Positions 1 to 8,893 are shown, numbered from the stretch's first letter. The stretch is 45,913 nucleotides of DNA from an uncultured Pseudomonadota bacterium (GCA_903908265.1 CAIVRI010000043.1:1-45913), one strand, 5' to 3'. The notes: generated by a model not told the origin, from the letters alone. Program-made: numbers and translations.

Positions 1-827
1 CCGGGCTGGGAGGCGACAAACGCCGCCAGTGTGGCGGCGCGGCGCATCGCATCGGTGGGTGCTGACCCGCGTAACAACTCGTCCAGCAGCATGCAGAGGA
101 AGGCATCGCCGGCGCCAATGGTGTCCGCAACACAGATCCGCACGGCAGGCTGCGCTACATAGGAACCGGCATGCCACAACCGGGCGCCTTGTGCGCCTGC
201 CGTGACGCAGAATGAGCGCACTGAGAATCGTGTGCGCAGTATTTCCCACAGCGCTTCGGCGGTCGGTTGCACGCCAAGCCAGTGGCTAATCGATACCACT
301 TCCTCCGCATTCAATTTCACGAAGTCCGCGTGGGCAAGGCTGGTGAGCGTCACGTCACGATCATCGTGTGGTGCGCGCAGGTTTGCATCGAAGACACGCC
401 ATGCGGCAACGTGCAGAAATTCCGCGATCGCGGCACGCGAGACGACGGCGCGCTGGGCCAGTGTGCCGTAAATCAATGTCGCTCCACAGGCCGCGGCCAG
501 CGCTGTTGGCGTGACCTCTAACGCGTCCCATGCGCACGGAGCGGGGAAACGGTAGGACGCAGACCCATCAGGTCCGAGTGTTGCTTGTGCGATGCCGGTA
601 GGACGTGCCGGGTCGATCTGTATCAATGATGTAGGGACGCCGAGCGACGCGATCTGTGCACGCGCCCGTTCACCGCGCGCATCCGTACCCAGACGACTCA
701 CTAGGGTGACGTTGCAGCCGAGGCGTGCGGCATGTAAGGCAACATTCAGCGGGGCGCCACCAAGAAACTCCCCGCTCGGCAGGACGTCCCAAAGCGTCTC
801 TCCGATGCAGAAAAACCGGGGACTCAT
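1..827 (-). CDS. PfkB-family sugar kinase (fructokinase-like), 3' end cut by window edge
   Basis: ATP-dependent carbohydrate kinase of the ribokinase/PfkB family, cytoplasmic; the sugar is not determined, although the N-terminal GETLWDVLPSG and GGAPLNVA motifs resemble fructokinase-like members. The frame runs from ATG at 827 through the left edge, giving at least 275 residues of a protein usually about 300 long. The anion-hole motif GAGD lies at residues 238-241, so the catalytic Asp241 is present and only the last helices are missing. The start is supported by an AGGAG-type ribosome site in the 15 bases upstream; an ATG five bases earlier hits a stop at once. It follows the family 9 glycosyltransferase on the same strand after 33 bases, so it is probably co-transcribed with it. 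A heptose-phosphate kinase role in LPS synthesis is conceivable but not supported by any specific motif. Confidence 0.85.
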   Translation of the reverse strand, partial: MSPRFFCIGETLWDVLPSGEFLGGAPLNVALHAARLGCNVTLVSRLGTDARGERARAQIASLGVPTSLIQIDPARPTGIAQATLGPDGSASYRFPAPCAWDALEVTPTALAAACGATLIYGTLAQRAVVSRAAIAEFLHVAAWRVFDANLRAPHDDRDVTLTSLAHADFVKLNAEEVVSISHWLGVQPTAEALWEILRTRFSVRSFCVTAGAQGARLWHAGSYVAQPAVRICVADTIGAGDAFLCMLLDELLRGSAPTDAMRRAATLAAFVASQP

Positions 828-860
828 CTCATCGGACTCCTGGTAATGCGCCGTTCGCCG

Positions 861-1814
861 TCAGTCGTGCAGTACCACAGCCTCGACGGTGTCGAGGCTC
901 GGCCATGCCTGGGGATCCGCGTACAGGTGCACCCGATCGCCCAATGGCGCCCAGGCCAGTACCGACTGCGGCCCGTACAGGGCGATGAGTCGACTACCGA
1001 CCGCCGCAGCGAGGTGCCCGGGACCGGTGTCGTTGGCCACTACGGTGCGTGCTCCAGCCAGCAGCGCTGCGTACACACCGAGATCCGTGCCGAGCAGTTG
1101 CACGGCTGCTGGCAGTAGTTCGGCCGCGCGATTCTCTTCACCGGGGCCGGGGCAGACCACCGTGCGCAGGCCAAGACGGCTCAGACGCGCACCCAATTCA
1201 CGGTGATAGGGCCATATCTTGCGACCTGCCTGATCGTCCGCGCCGGAGAAGGGGCAGAGCACGATGTATTGATGGTGTTCGAGCCCGTGCTGGCGCAGCA
1301 GGGTGCGCGCCGCGTCTTGCTGTCGCGGGCTGGGCGACAGAGTGGCCGAGGCCGGGTAGGGCGCTTCCTCGCCAAGGGCCCTAGAGGCCAGATTCCAATA
1401 CAAATGTGCGGCGTGGACGTACCGTGGTAGTGGAAAGGCTGCCGTCAGTAAGGGTGTGCGACCGTCACGGGCATAGCCGATAGGTCGCCAGCCCGCGAAT
1501 CGGGTTTCCAGCGCCGAGGACAAGGACTTTGTAAACAACAGTGCTTTCGGATGCGGCGCACCGAGCGAGCGGCGCAGTCCGTCCCATGTCCGACGCGCCG
1601 CCAGTAGGGTGCCGGGGCGACGATAGACCGGCCAGGCGCTGCCCTCGAGCAGTGCGCCGGCCCAACCCCGGCCGACCAAATGCAGATCGTAACCAGCGTC
1701 TTGCAGGCGTCGCAAGGTCGGCATCATGAGTACCACTTCACCCACCCAATTGCACAGGCGGATGCCGAGTGGCGCGCGGCGATCGGGATCGAGGCGGGGA
1801 AGGACAGGCGACAT
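861..1814 (-). CDS. Glycosyltransferase family 9 (heptosyltransferase-like)
   Basis: Predicted cytoplasmic-face transferase of the ADP-heptose:LPS heptosyltransferase family (GT9), 317 residues. The N-terminal domain carries CNWVGEVVLMMP (residues 21-32), matching the family's NWLGDxVM loop but with Glu26 where Asp is usual. The C-terminal nucleotide-sugar domain shows NDTGPGHLAAAVG from residue 261, a family hallmark. The frame stays open upstream to 2177, but that part is antisense to glnE and has no family similarity, so ATG 1814 is taken as the start. No Shine-Dalgarno sequence is visible; instead a TATACT box sits exactly six bases before the ATG. Donor and acceptor cannot be told from sequence. 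It is short compared with WaaF/WaaC (about 320-350). Confidence 0.87.
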   Translation of the reverse strand: MSPVLPRLDPDRRAPLGIRLCNWVGEVVLMMPTLRRLQDAGYDLHLVGRGWAGALLEGSAWPVYRRPGTLLAARRTWDGLRRSLGAPHPKALLFTKSLSSALETRFAGWRPIGYARDGRTPLLTAAFPLPRYVHAAHLYWNLASRALGEEAPYPASATLSPSPRQQDAARTLLRQHGLEHHQYIVLCPFSGADDQAGRKIWPYHRELGARLSRLGLRTVVCPGPGEENRAAELLPAAVQLLGTDLGVYAALLAGARTVVANDTGPGHLAAAVGSRLIALYGPQSVLAWAPLGDRVHLYADPQAWPSLDTVEAVVLHD

Positions 1815-1820
1815 GTTGCA

Positions 1821-1826
1821 AGTATA
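1821..1826 (-). promoter_or_regulatory. -10 box (TATACT) of the family 9 glycosyltransferase, leaderless type
   Basis: Reading the minus strand, TATACT is followed by six bases and then the ATG at 1814, which would place transcription start at or next to the A of the start codon. No clear -35 hexamer is seen 16-18 bases upstream. The same arrangement is found for glnE on the other strand. Confidence 0.45.
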
Positions 1827-1857
1827 GCCACTGGCCGGCAGCAGACTCTCGCTCCCG

Positions 1858-1863
1858 TATACT
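1858..1863 (+). promoter_or_regulatory. -10 box (TATACT) of glnE, leaderless type
   Basis: TATACT is followed by exactly six bases and then ATG 1870, with no purine-rich ribosome site between. The 16-18 base upstream window has no good -35 hexamer. If used, this promoter would yield a leaderless glnE mRNA. Confidence 0.45.
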
Positions 1864-1869
1864 CTGTTG

Positions 1870-4725
1870 ATGCAGGCCGATGAGACGACGAGCGAGGAGT
1901 CCGAGGTCACAGCAGTCGCTGCGGTGGTGCTGCTGCGTGCGCGTGAGCGTTTGGCCGGTGTTGGCGCGGCACTGGATCCGGCCCTGGAAACCGCGGTGGT
2001 CGCCAGCGAGTTCGTCCTCGATGCACTGGTGCTCGACGCGGCGCTGCGTGCGGATCCTTGGACCTTAGAGCCCACGCCTTTTGCCAGCATCGACGAGTCC
2101 GCTGATGAGGCGACCGTCATGAGTGCGCTGCGTAGCGCACGTCGCAGAGCCCTTGCGCGCATCGCTTTGCGCGACATTGCCGGGCGATCCTCAACCGAGC
2201 AGACGCTACGGGATCTCTCTGCACTCGCTGATCAGGCGATCAAGGCCGCAATCGGGCATGCGCAGCGCTTGGTCGCGCCGCGCTTTGGCTATGCGCGCTA
2301 TGCCGATGGGCGACCGATGCCACTGGTCGTCATTGGGATGGGCAAGTTGGGTGGTGGCGAATTGAACTTTTCCTCGGACATCGACTTGGTCTTTCTTTAC
2401 CCCGAGGGTGGCGAGACGGATGGGCGGCGACCGGCGGACCACTTCGAGTACTACACACGCTTGGGTCAGAAGGTCATCCAATTACTGGATGCGCCCACTG
2501 TGGATGGCTTTGTGTATCGCGTTGATATGCGACTGCGACCTTTTGGTGACTCCGGTCCGCTGGTCGCGAGTTTTGCGGCCTTGGAAGACTATCTGCAGCA
2601 GCACGGCCGGGATTGGGAGCGCTACGCCTGGGTCAAAGCCCGAGCCATCACCGGGACCGAAGCGTATGCCGAGGCCTTTGACGCCATCGTTCGTCCCTTC
2701 GTGTATCGCCGCTACCTCGATTTCGGCGTATTCGACTCCCTGCGCGAGATGAAATCGATGATTGCGCGCGAGGTAGTGCGACGGGATCTCGCCGACCACG
2801 TGAAACTCGGCCGCGGCGGTATCCGCGAGGTGGAGTTCGTGGTGCAGGCGATGCAATTGGTGCGTGGTGGTGGGGACCCGCGCTTGCGCTCATCGAGTCT
2901 TCTGGCCGTGTTGCCGCGGCTTGCGGGACAGAAATTATTACCGGATGGTGCAGCTGCTGAATTAGGCCAGGCTTATCTGTATCTGCGCCGTCTAGAAAAC
3001 CGCCTGCAGATGTATGCAGACGAACAAGTACATAGCCTGCCTACGGATGCGCTGCGTCGTGCGCGGTTGCTCGGCGGATTAGAGCTGCCGAACTGGGCAA
3101 CGTTACGGAGTGCGCTCGATGCGCAGCGCGACCTAGTTGCCGGGCATTTTGCTGCGTTGGTATTGGCTGGCGCAGGCGACCGGGCCAACGATCGAGGTCC
3201 ATTCGAAGGTCTTTATGCGGCGGGGGCTGATGCGGCAGCGCTGGCGGATAGTCTCGTTGACGTGCCTGATGACCGGCGAGCGGACATCGTAGAACGGTTG
3301 GTCGTGTTGCGTGGCTCGGGCTATTACCGCCGCCTCGGTGAGGTGGGGCGCACGCGGCTACATGGCTTGCTGGCGCGTGTGGTGGCCTTGTTGGGTCGTG
3401 AGGCACAGCCGGACGTTGTACTGCGTCGCGCGTTATCGGTCATCGAGGCGATTGGTGCCCGTACGGCCTATTTTGCGCTGCTCAATGAAAATCCGCTCGC
3501 GCTGACCCGCCTGATGGATTTGTGCCGGTTAGGTAATTTTCTCGCCGCACAAGTAGCGGCGCACCCCTTGTTGCTTGACGAGTTGATCGACCCCAGTCTG
3601 TTTGTATATCCGCCCGCTCGCGCACAAGTGAGCGAAGAACTGTCCTTGCGGTTGGCCGATTGCGTTGGGGACACCGAGCGCGCCATTGGTGCCCTGCGGG
3701 ATGTGCAACGTGCGGCCGTGTTCCGCATCGCGCTATATGACTTGACGGGCCGATTGCCGCTGATGCAAGTCAGTGATCGGCTTACGGATATTGCCGAATT
3801 GATTTTGGCGCGTGCGATGGAACACGCCTGGGCGGACATGGTTGTTTTGTACGGTGTGCCGATGGCCGGGGGCGCAGACGGGCGACGTGTTTGCCGAATC
3901 GCGGCCATTGGCTACGGCAAGCTTGGTGGGCGGGAATTGGGTTACGGGTCCGATCTGGACTTGGTATTCGTGCACGATTCGGCCGGAGAGGTACAGGAGA
4001 CTACGGGCCCCAAAGTCATCGACAACCAGGTCTTTTTTCTGCGTCTAGGGCAGAAGATCTTGCACCTGCTGACCGTCCATTCGGCCGCTGGGCGATTGTA
4101 TGACGTCGACACGCGGTTGCGGCCGAGCGGTAAGGGCGGCCTGCTGATGACGCAAATGGACGCTTTTATCCAATACCAGCGCTCTGAGGCGTGGACTTGG
4201 GAGCATCAGGCCTTGTTGCACTCACGTGCTGTGGCGGGTAGCACTGCGCTTATGCAGGCCTTCGAAAAAGCGCGGATCGATCTGCTGCGGGATGCGGTCC
4301 GTCGGGACCGTTTACGCGAGGATGTGGGCGAGATGCGCGAACGCATGCGGCGCGAACTTAGCCTTGCCAAGAGTGGGGAGTTCGACATCAAGCAGGATCG
4401 TGGCGGACTGGCAGACATTGAGTTTTTGGCGCAGTACTGGGTCTTGCGTCATGTGTGCGATTACCCGCCGTTGGCTACTTTCCCCGACACCATTCGCCAG
4501 TTGGAGTCGGTCGGATCGGCGGCGTTGGTGGATCATGGCGTAATCGACCGATTGGTCGATGCCTACCGCGACTATCGACTGGTGATCCACCGTCGCTCGC
4601 TGGAAGGTCTGCCCCGAGTGGTCCCGGCGGCTGATCATGCGCAGACGGCAGCCTGGATCGCGTCGGTTTGGGATTTGGTCATGGTGCAGGATGGCGAACC
4701 CCTGAGCGCTACCCGTCCGCTATAA
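1870..4725 (+). CDS. glnE: Bifunctional glutamine synthetase adenylyltransferase/deadenylylase
   Basis: Adds AMP to, and removes it from, a tyrosine of glutamine synthetase in response to PII and glutamine, so setting nitrogen assimilation. The protein has 951 residues, close to the E. coli length of about 946. Two nucleotidyltransferase domains are evident: the deadenylylase-side motif GMGKLGGGEL begins at residue 156 with its SSDIDL acid pair near 166-171, and the adenylylase-side motif GYGKLGGREL begins at 681 with SDLDL near 692-696. Both keep the metal-binding Asp pair. ATG 1870 is chosen because the conserved N-terminal helical region then aligns at the right distance; a TTG directly before it (1867) is less likely. 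In several relatives ilvE follows glnE; here the next gene is the zinc-finger gene. Confidence 0.97.
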   Translation: MQADETTSEESEVTAVAAVVLLRARERLAGVGAALDPALETAVVASEFVLDALVLDAALRADPWTLEPTPFASIDESADEATVMSALRSARRRALARIALRDIAGRSSTEQTLRDLSALADQAIKAAIGHAQRLVAPRFGYARYADGRPMPLVVIGMGKLGGGELNFSSDIDLVFLYPEGGETDGRRPADHFEYYTRLGQKVIQLLDAPTVDGFVYRVDMRLRPFGDSGPLVASFAALEDYLQQHGRDWERYAWVKARAITGTEAYAEAFDAIVRPFVYRRYLDFGVFDSLREMKSMIAREVVRRDLADHVKLGRGGIREVEFVVQAMQLVRGGGDPRLRSSSLLAVLPRLAGQKLLPDGAAAELGQAYLYLRRLENRLQMYADEQVHSLPTDALRRARLLGGLELPNWATLRSALDAQRDLVAGHFAALVLAGAGDRANDRGPFEGLYAAGADAAALADSLVDVPDDRRADIVERLVVLRGSGYYRRLGEVGRTRLHGLLARVVALLGREAQPDVVLRRALSVIEAIGARTAYFALLNENPLALTRLMDLCRLGNFLAAQVAAHPLLLDELIDPSLFVYPPARAQVSEELSLRLADCVGDTERAIGALRDVQRAAVFRIALYDLTGRLPLMQVSDRLTDIAELILARAMEHAWADMVVLYGVPMAGGADGRRVCRIAAIGYGKLGGRELGYGSDLDLVFVHDSAGEVQETTGPKVIDNQVFFLRLGQKILHLLTVHSAAGRLYDVDTRLRPSGKGGLLMTQMDAFIQYQRSEAWTWEHQALLHSRAVAGSTALMQAFEKARIDLLRDAVRRDRLREDVGEMRERMRRELSLAKSGEFDIKQDRGGLADIEFLAQYWVLRHVCDYPPLATFPDTIRQLESVGSAALVDHGVIDRLVDAYRDYRLVIHRRSLEGLPRVVPAADHAQTAAWIASVWDLVMVQDGEPLSATRPL

Positions 4726-4726
4726 T
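4721..4726 (+). promoter_or_regulatory. Candidate -10 box for the zinc-finger gene
   Basis: A perfect TATAAT overlaps the glnE stop codon (4723-4725), 32 bases before ATG 4759. The -35 region is poor, so this is a suggestion only; read-through from glnE is the alternative. Confidence 0.35.
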
Positions 4727-4758
4727 CGGGGCCCAGTTCGCTGTTTGAGACTATCGCC

Positions 4759-4977
4759 ATGAGCGCCCCGATCGTGAATGACCCGACGCTGGTTCAGCCA
4801 AACACCCAGCACCGTTACGAGGTGACTGCAGCGGATTTGCCGCTATCGTGTCCAATGCCTGGCATGTACTTGTGGAATTCGCACCCCCGCGTCTTCCTGC
4901 CGGTGGCAGTGACGGGTGAAGCGAAGTGCCCCTACTGCAGCGCTGAGTATTATCTGACCGTGCGCCGCGCCGGTTAA
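4759..4977 (+). CDS. CHCC zinc-finger domain protein
   Basis: A 72-residue protein matching the zf-CHCC family, related to the zinc-binding part of the mitochondrial complex I subunit NDUFS6. The likely metal ligands are Cys31 (SCPMPG), the His of NSHPR (residue 42), and the Cys pair of KCPYC (57 and 60), in Cys-His-Cys-Cys order. Its role in bacteria is not established. It lies 33 bases after glnE on the same strand and converges on the DUF6165 gene with a 24-base gap. No strong ribosome site is seen before the ATG. Confidence 0.85.
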   Translation: MSAPIVNDPTLVQPNTQHRYEVTAADLPLSCPMPGMYLWNSHPRVFLPVAVTGEAKCPYCSAEYYLTVRRAG

Positions 4978-5001
4978 GGCGCGCCGGCGTCGGATATAGT
5001 C

Positions 5002-5394
5002 TCAGCGATACGAGGCGTAGCTCTTTTCTTCCACAATGGTCGAGCCGAGCGCCGTATTGATGCGCTTCTTGATCGCTGCGCGCTCGTCATTTTCGATATA
5101 GACAGACCGGGCAAGCGCGATAAATCCGGCGTCGAATGCTTTTGCGCGTTCCTTGTCGCGAATGTCATCTTCAATGACCCACAGGCGCTCGTTCACCGCC
5201 TGTAGAGCGGCTTCCTCGGCTGAGATGTTTTGCTTGCCGTAGGCAGAAGCGCTCCACGTCCGTTCGAGAATCTCCAACTCGCGCTTCACATTGGCCAGTT
5301 TGCCCGCGTCGTTCATGCGGGCGGCCTTGATGCGCAGAATCGTAATCTTATCCATCACCTCGCCGGGCGATACGGGTACTAGCATCTCAGACAT
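5002..5394 (-). CDS. DUF6165 family protein
   Basis: A 130-residue cytoplasmic protein beginning MSEMLVPVSPGEVMDKITIL, the signature opening of DUF6165. The rest is charged and helical (KRELEILERTW, NERLWVIEDDIRDKERAK) and looks like a coiled helical hairpin. There are no membrane segments or catalytic motifs, and the function is unknown. From memory, family members often sit in LPS or polysaccharide regions, which fits here. It is the last gene of a minus-strand run of family 9 glycosyltransferase, M28 peptidase and DUF6165, 40 bases after the peptidase, with a GGAGAG ribosome site upstream of ATG 5394. Confidence 0.85.
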   Translation of the reverse strand: MSEMLVPVSPGEVMDKITILRIKAARMNDAGKLANVKRELEILERTWSASAYGKQNISAEEAALQAVNERLWVIEDDIRDKERAKAFDAGFIALARSVYIENDERAAIKKRINTALGSTIVEEKSYASYR

Positions 5395-5434
5395 CGATTC
5401 TCTCCTTCAATCGGCAGGATCGGGATAGCAGTGT

Positions 5435-7756
5435 CTAGTTTGGCACGGCTGCGGTCAGTGGCGGGGCAGCTACAGGCCCACCCAGCAGATGCAATGCCTC
5501 ATCGAGTATGGATCGATACGCAGCCAGTGCTGTAGCGGCTTGCTGCACCGCGGGCTCAAGCGCATCGAACTGTCGTTCCTCAACGGCTTCACGGACCCCT
5601 GGCAATGTTTTGACGCCATAGCCGGTAAAGGTGCCTGGGGCATAAACAACGTGCCGATACCAAGGTCGGCCTATCAAGCCGGGGTTGGCGAGGAGCGCCT
5701 GTTCGAGGTGGCGCAGGCGGGCATTGATGGCCCGCAATGGCTCGGTCGGTAGCGGAGCGCTCGATGCCAATGTTGTGGTGAGGGCAAGATCAAAGCGGCG
5801 CGCACTCGTGACCAATGCGGTCGCGGCGTTTCTTAGTGGTGCGAAGTTGAGGTAGGGCACATCGGCTTCGCGCAGGGGTGCGCTGGCCGGGTCGTTGTGG
5901 CTGGGCGCAAGCTTATAGATGCCCATTGCCTGCAACTTCGATTCTTGCTCGGTCTCGCGCCGCATGCCGTTGGCTGTTGCTTCGATTTCATCCACGTAAT
6001 GCGCAACGGCGGCCGCTAGGTCTTGGGTGCGCAGTGGCAGCACGTCTGCATCGGCTAAGCGCAGCATGGCGCGGCCGGCAACCTGGGCGAGGGTGACCCC
6101 ATAGCGTAAATCCGGGTCGTTATAGCGCACGTAGTGATCAAACGAGTCGTAGATCGAGTGGTAAACGCCACCCGGATCGTCGTCACCGAAACCCAAGTTC
6201 AATGAGGCGATGCCTGCGTGCTGCAGGAATGGCGTGAAGTCCGATCCAGAGCCGAGCGCCTCAAGAGGCATTTCGCCGCCTTGCAGAAGCTGCTCGACGA
6301 GACGACGCGACTCTTCATCACCATGGCGGTCGGTGAGGATGGTTTGCGCGCGTGCTTTCGCCAGTACGGTTGCGTCGGAGGAGGGGTCGCGGACACTGCC
6401 CGCAATCTCGTTCATCATGCGCTGCAGTGAATGGCTGCCGCCCATGCCGAGGAAACCCGCTGAATTCGAGTCCGAATTCACGTAAGCGACGGCCTTTGCG
6501 GTGAGTTCCGCGGCATGGGTTTCGACCCACTCCGTTGAGCCGAGTAAGCCGGCTTCCTCACCATCCCAGCTGGCGTACACGAGCGTGCGGCGTGGCCGCC
6601 AGCCCGTCCGTGCGAGCGCGCCGATGGCCTTCATCTCGCCCATCATCGACACATTGCCCGAGAGGGGATCCTCAGCGCCGAATACCCAACCGTCGTGGTG
6701 GTTGCCGCGGATCACCCACTCGTCTGGAAATTCACTGCCTTTGAGTTCCGCAATGACGTCGTAGACCGGTCGTAGCGACCAGTCTGAATTTACCGTGAGG
6801 TGCACGCGGGCCGGCCCGCTGCCCAAGTGGTAAGCGAACGGCAGACCGCCACGCCAAGAGTGTGGTGCGAGCGGCCCACCGAGCGCCGCCAGAATGGGCT
6901 GCGCATCTGCCCAAGCAATGGGGAGGACCGGGATTTTGAGTAAGCTTTTGGCCTCGGCGATGGACAGTCGTGGGGCATCTTCGGTCGCGCCAACGCCGGG
7001 CGTGAGCGGGTCGCCGGAGTACAGTGGCAGGTCTGCCACCGAACCGCGTTGCACACTGCGCTCTGTACGTCCAGGTCCGTCGGGATAAGTGTCCGCCGCT
7101 CCATAGCCATCATCGCGTGGATCGCTATAGATCAAGCAACCCAGTGCGCCATGCGTCTGCGCGAGCTTAGGTTTGAGGCCGCGCCACCCGCGGCCGTAGC
7201 GGGCGATGGCGATCTTGCCCTCGACCGAAACGCCGCGTCGGGCCAGTTCTTTGTAGTCGTCGGGCATGCCGTAGTTCACATATACGACGTCGGCAGTGAT
7301 ATCCCCGTCGGCGCCATAGACGTTGTAGGGTGGCAAGATCTCTTTGGTCTGCGCCGATGTGTGGTCGCCCGCGACGGCCGGTTCGATCAGCGTCGCCTTG
7401 AATTTGTGTGGAGCGAGCAACTCCAAGGCGACCTTCTTTGGCGTCGGATAGAGCACCTTGAAGGTTTCGATACGCGCATCGAATCCCCATGAACGGAATA
7501 GGTCGAGCATGAATTCCGCATTGGCGCGGTCATGCGACGATCCGACCTGGTTTGGTCCGCCTGCCATGCGCTCGAGCCAAGCGCGCATCTCCCGCGCATC
7601 CAGTCCCGCGTCAAAACGGGCTTCGAGTGAAAGTTGCACGCGTGCGTTGGCAGCAGTGAAGCCGATCGGTGTGGTATCCGGGACGCTGGCCTGAGCGCTT
7701 ACTGCGCTCAGGAGCGTGATGCAGGCGATCGACAGCCGGCAGATAAAGTGGTGCAT
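5435..7756 (-). CDS. M28 zinc metallopeptidase, glutamate carboxypeptidase II-like, exported
   Basis: A 773-residue exported peptidase with the three-domain layout of human glutamate carboxypeptidase II and transferrin receptor: M28 catalytic domain interrupted by a PA domain (about residues 145-280), and a TFR-dimer domain at the C-terminus (WYRHVVYAP near the end). All five predicted zinc ligands are present: His353 (GNHHD), Asp363 (EDPLSG), Glu401 with the general base Glu400 (WDGEE), Asp429 (NSDS) and His533 (YHSIYD). Start ATG 7756 gives a signal peptide with hydrophobic core and AQA cleavage site near residue 24, and has GAGGAA upstream; an ATG 24 bases earlier would spoil the signal. 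Expected to act in the periplasm on small peptides. It follows a heptosyltransferase gene by 33 bases. Confidence 0.93.
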   Translation of the reverse strand: MHHFICRLSIACITLLSAVSAQASVPDTTPIGFTAANARVQLSLEARFDAGLDAREMRAWLERMAGGPNQVGSSHDRANAEFMLDLFRSWGFDARIETFKVLYPTPKKVALELLAPHKFKATLIEPAVAGDHTSAQTKEILPPYNVYGADGDITADVVYVNYGMPDDYKELARRGVSVEGKIAIARYGRGWRGLKPKLAQTHGALGCLIYSDPRDDGYGAADTYPDGPGRTERSVQRGSVADLPLYSGDPLTPGVGATEDAPRLSIAEAKSLLKIPVLPIAWADAQPILAALGGPLAPHSWRGGLPFAYHLGSGPARVHLTVNSDWSLRPVYDVIAELKGSEFPDEWVIRGNHHDGWVFGAEDPLSGNVSMMGEMKAIGALARTGWRPRRTLVYASWDGEEAGLLGSTEWVETHAAELTAKAVAYVNSDSNSAGFLGMGGSHSLQRMMNEIAGSVRDPSSDATVLAKARAQTILTDRHGDEESRRLVEQLLQGGEMPLEALGSGSDFTPFLQHAGIASLNLGFGDDDPGGVYHSIYDSFDHYVRYNDPDLRYGVTLAQVAGRAMLRLADADVLPLRTQDLAAAVAHYVDEIEATANGMRRETEQESKLQAMGIYKLAPSHNDPASAPLREADVPYLNFAPLRNAATALVTSARRFDLALTTTLASSAPLPTEPLRAINARLRHLEQALLANPGLIGRPWYRHVVYAPGTFTGYGVKTLPGVREAVEERQFDALEPAVQQAATALAAYRSILDEALHLLGGPVAAPPLTAAVPN

Positions 7757-7789
7757 GCAGGTTCCTCGAATGAGAGCCATAGTTGACTA

Positions 7790-8893
7790 TTAGTCTGAGT
7801 GATCGAACGAGAATAACTCGGGTACGGACGAATGGGGCGGTGTAGTGAGTTGAGCGAGTTTTGCAATGACCGCTTCGATGGAGATGAGGTCCATGACGCC
7901 GGGTTCCTCAATTTTTTCGGTCCATGGAATTGCGCTGACGGCGCGGCCGCGAAAGCGCATGGCGGCCTCTGCATACGCGTCCACACAGTGTTCCCGACTC
8001 AGGTAGGGGCCGCTACGGACTGCGTTTGTGGCTGCATAGAGCCCAACGACTGGCAGTCCGACCATGGAGGCCATGTGGGCGGGTCCAGAGTCAGGGCTGA
8101 GCAGGGCCCAGCCACGCTCTAGCGTGGCTAACAGCTCGGGCAGCGTGTCTTTGCCGACTTGATCGAGCAGTGGCACGGTTGCGGCGGCTTGGATGGCGTC
8201 GGCCATCGCACGCTCGACCGCGCCTGGGCCTCCACACAGCACGACGCGCAGGCCCCACTGTTCGACGGCATGGCGGGCCACCGCGGCGTAACGCTCGGGT
8301 GCCCAGTTGCGCAGTGGGTGGCTAGAACAGGCGCTGATGAGGAGCGCGCGCCCGCGTTCGGGTAGCAGTGCCGCCGCATATTGGCGTGCGGCGGCAGGCA
8401 ACGGTAGGTCCCAGCGTGGCGCAGTACGTGCAACGCCGAGTGCTTCGGCGAAGCCCAGCAAGGCATCCAACACGTGCTCATTTTGGCGTGCGGCGATGCG
8501 CCGGTTGGTGAACAGCCACTGCAGTTCACGGGCGCGCGCTCGATCGAATCCTAAGCGCAGGTCGGCGTGGACGAAAGTGCTGATTACGCTCGCCCGAAAG
8601 GCCAGTTGCGTGTGCAGCAGCACATCGAAATGGCGCCCCTGCAGGGCCTGACGTACGGCGTTCAGTGACCTCAGGCCGCCGCGCTTGTCGTAACTGATAA
8701 ACTCAACCTCGGGCACGAGCGACATCAACTTGTGCTCGACACGCCCGATGATCCAAGTAAAGCGGGTTGTCGGCCATGCCGATTGCAGCGCCCGCAACAG
8801 CGCGAGCGCATGGCAGGTGTCGCCGATCGCCGAGAGGCGCAGCAGACACACGGTGGCCGGGGGTAGGCCCGAGAAGGGAGTAGTGGACATCAT
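7790..8893 (-). CDS. Glycosyltransferase family 9 (heptosyltransferase I-like)
   Basis: Predicted LPS inner-core heptosyltransferase, 367 residues (366 if the second ATG at 8890 is used). The N-terminal motif LLRLSAIGDTCHAL contains the conserved GD of WaaC, whose Asp acts in catalysis. The C-terminal donor-binding motif LLSPDSGPAHMASMVGLP is typical of ADP-heptose transferases. Of the three family 9 genes in the window this one is most like WaaC, but I do not assign the symbol without alignment. Its start codon overlaps that of the divergent Kdo kinase gene by two bases, so its promoter must lie inside kdkA; a TATAGG-like box on the minus strand near 8930-8935 is a weak candidate. No clear ribosome site precedes the ATGATG pair. 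Confidence 0.9.
   Translation of the reverse strand: MMSTTPFSGLPPATVCLLRLSAIGDTCHALALLRALQSAWPTTRFTWIIGRVEHKLMSLVPEVEFISYDKRGGLRSLNAVRQALQGRHFDVLLHTQLAFRASVISTFVHADLRLGFDRARARELQWLFTNRRIAARQNEHVLDALLGFAEALGVARTAPRWDLPLPAAARQYAAALLPERGRALLISACSSHPLRNWAPERYAAVARHAVEQWGLRVVLCGGPGAVERAMADAIQAAATVPLLDQVGKDTLPELLATLERGWALLSPDSGPAHMASMVGLPVVGLYAATNAVRSGPYLSREHCVDAYAEAAMRFRGRAVSAIPWTEKIEEPGVMDLISIEAVIAKLAQLTTPPHSSVPELFSFDHSD

Noticed and set aside
1815-2177. N-terminal extension of the first family 9 glycosyltransferase to 2177
   Set aside because: The extra 121 codons are antisense to the conserved start of glnE, are Ser/Ala/Arg-rich and show no family similarity; the GT9 fold starts just after ATG 1814.
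4970-4995. Terminator between the zinc-finger gene and DUF6165
   Set aside because: Only a six-base stem (CGCGCC/GGCGCG) around the stop codon, without a T tract.
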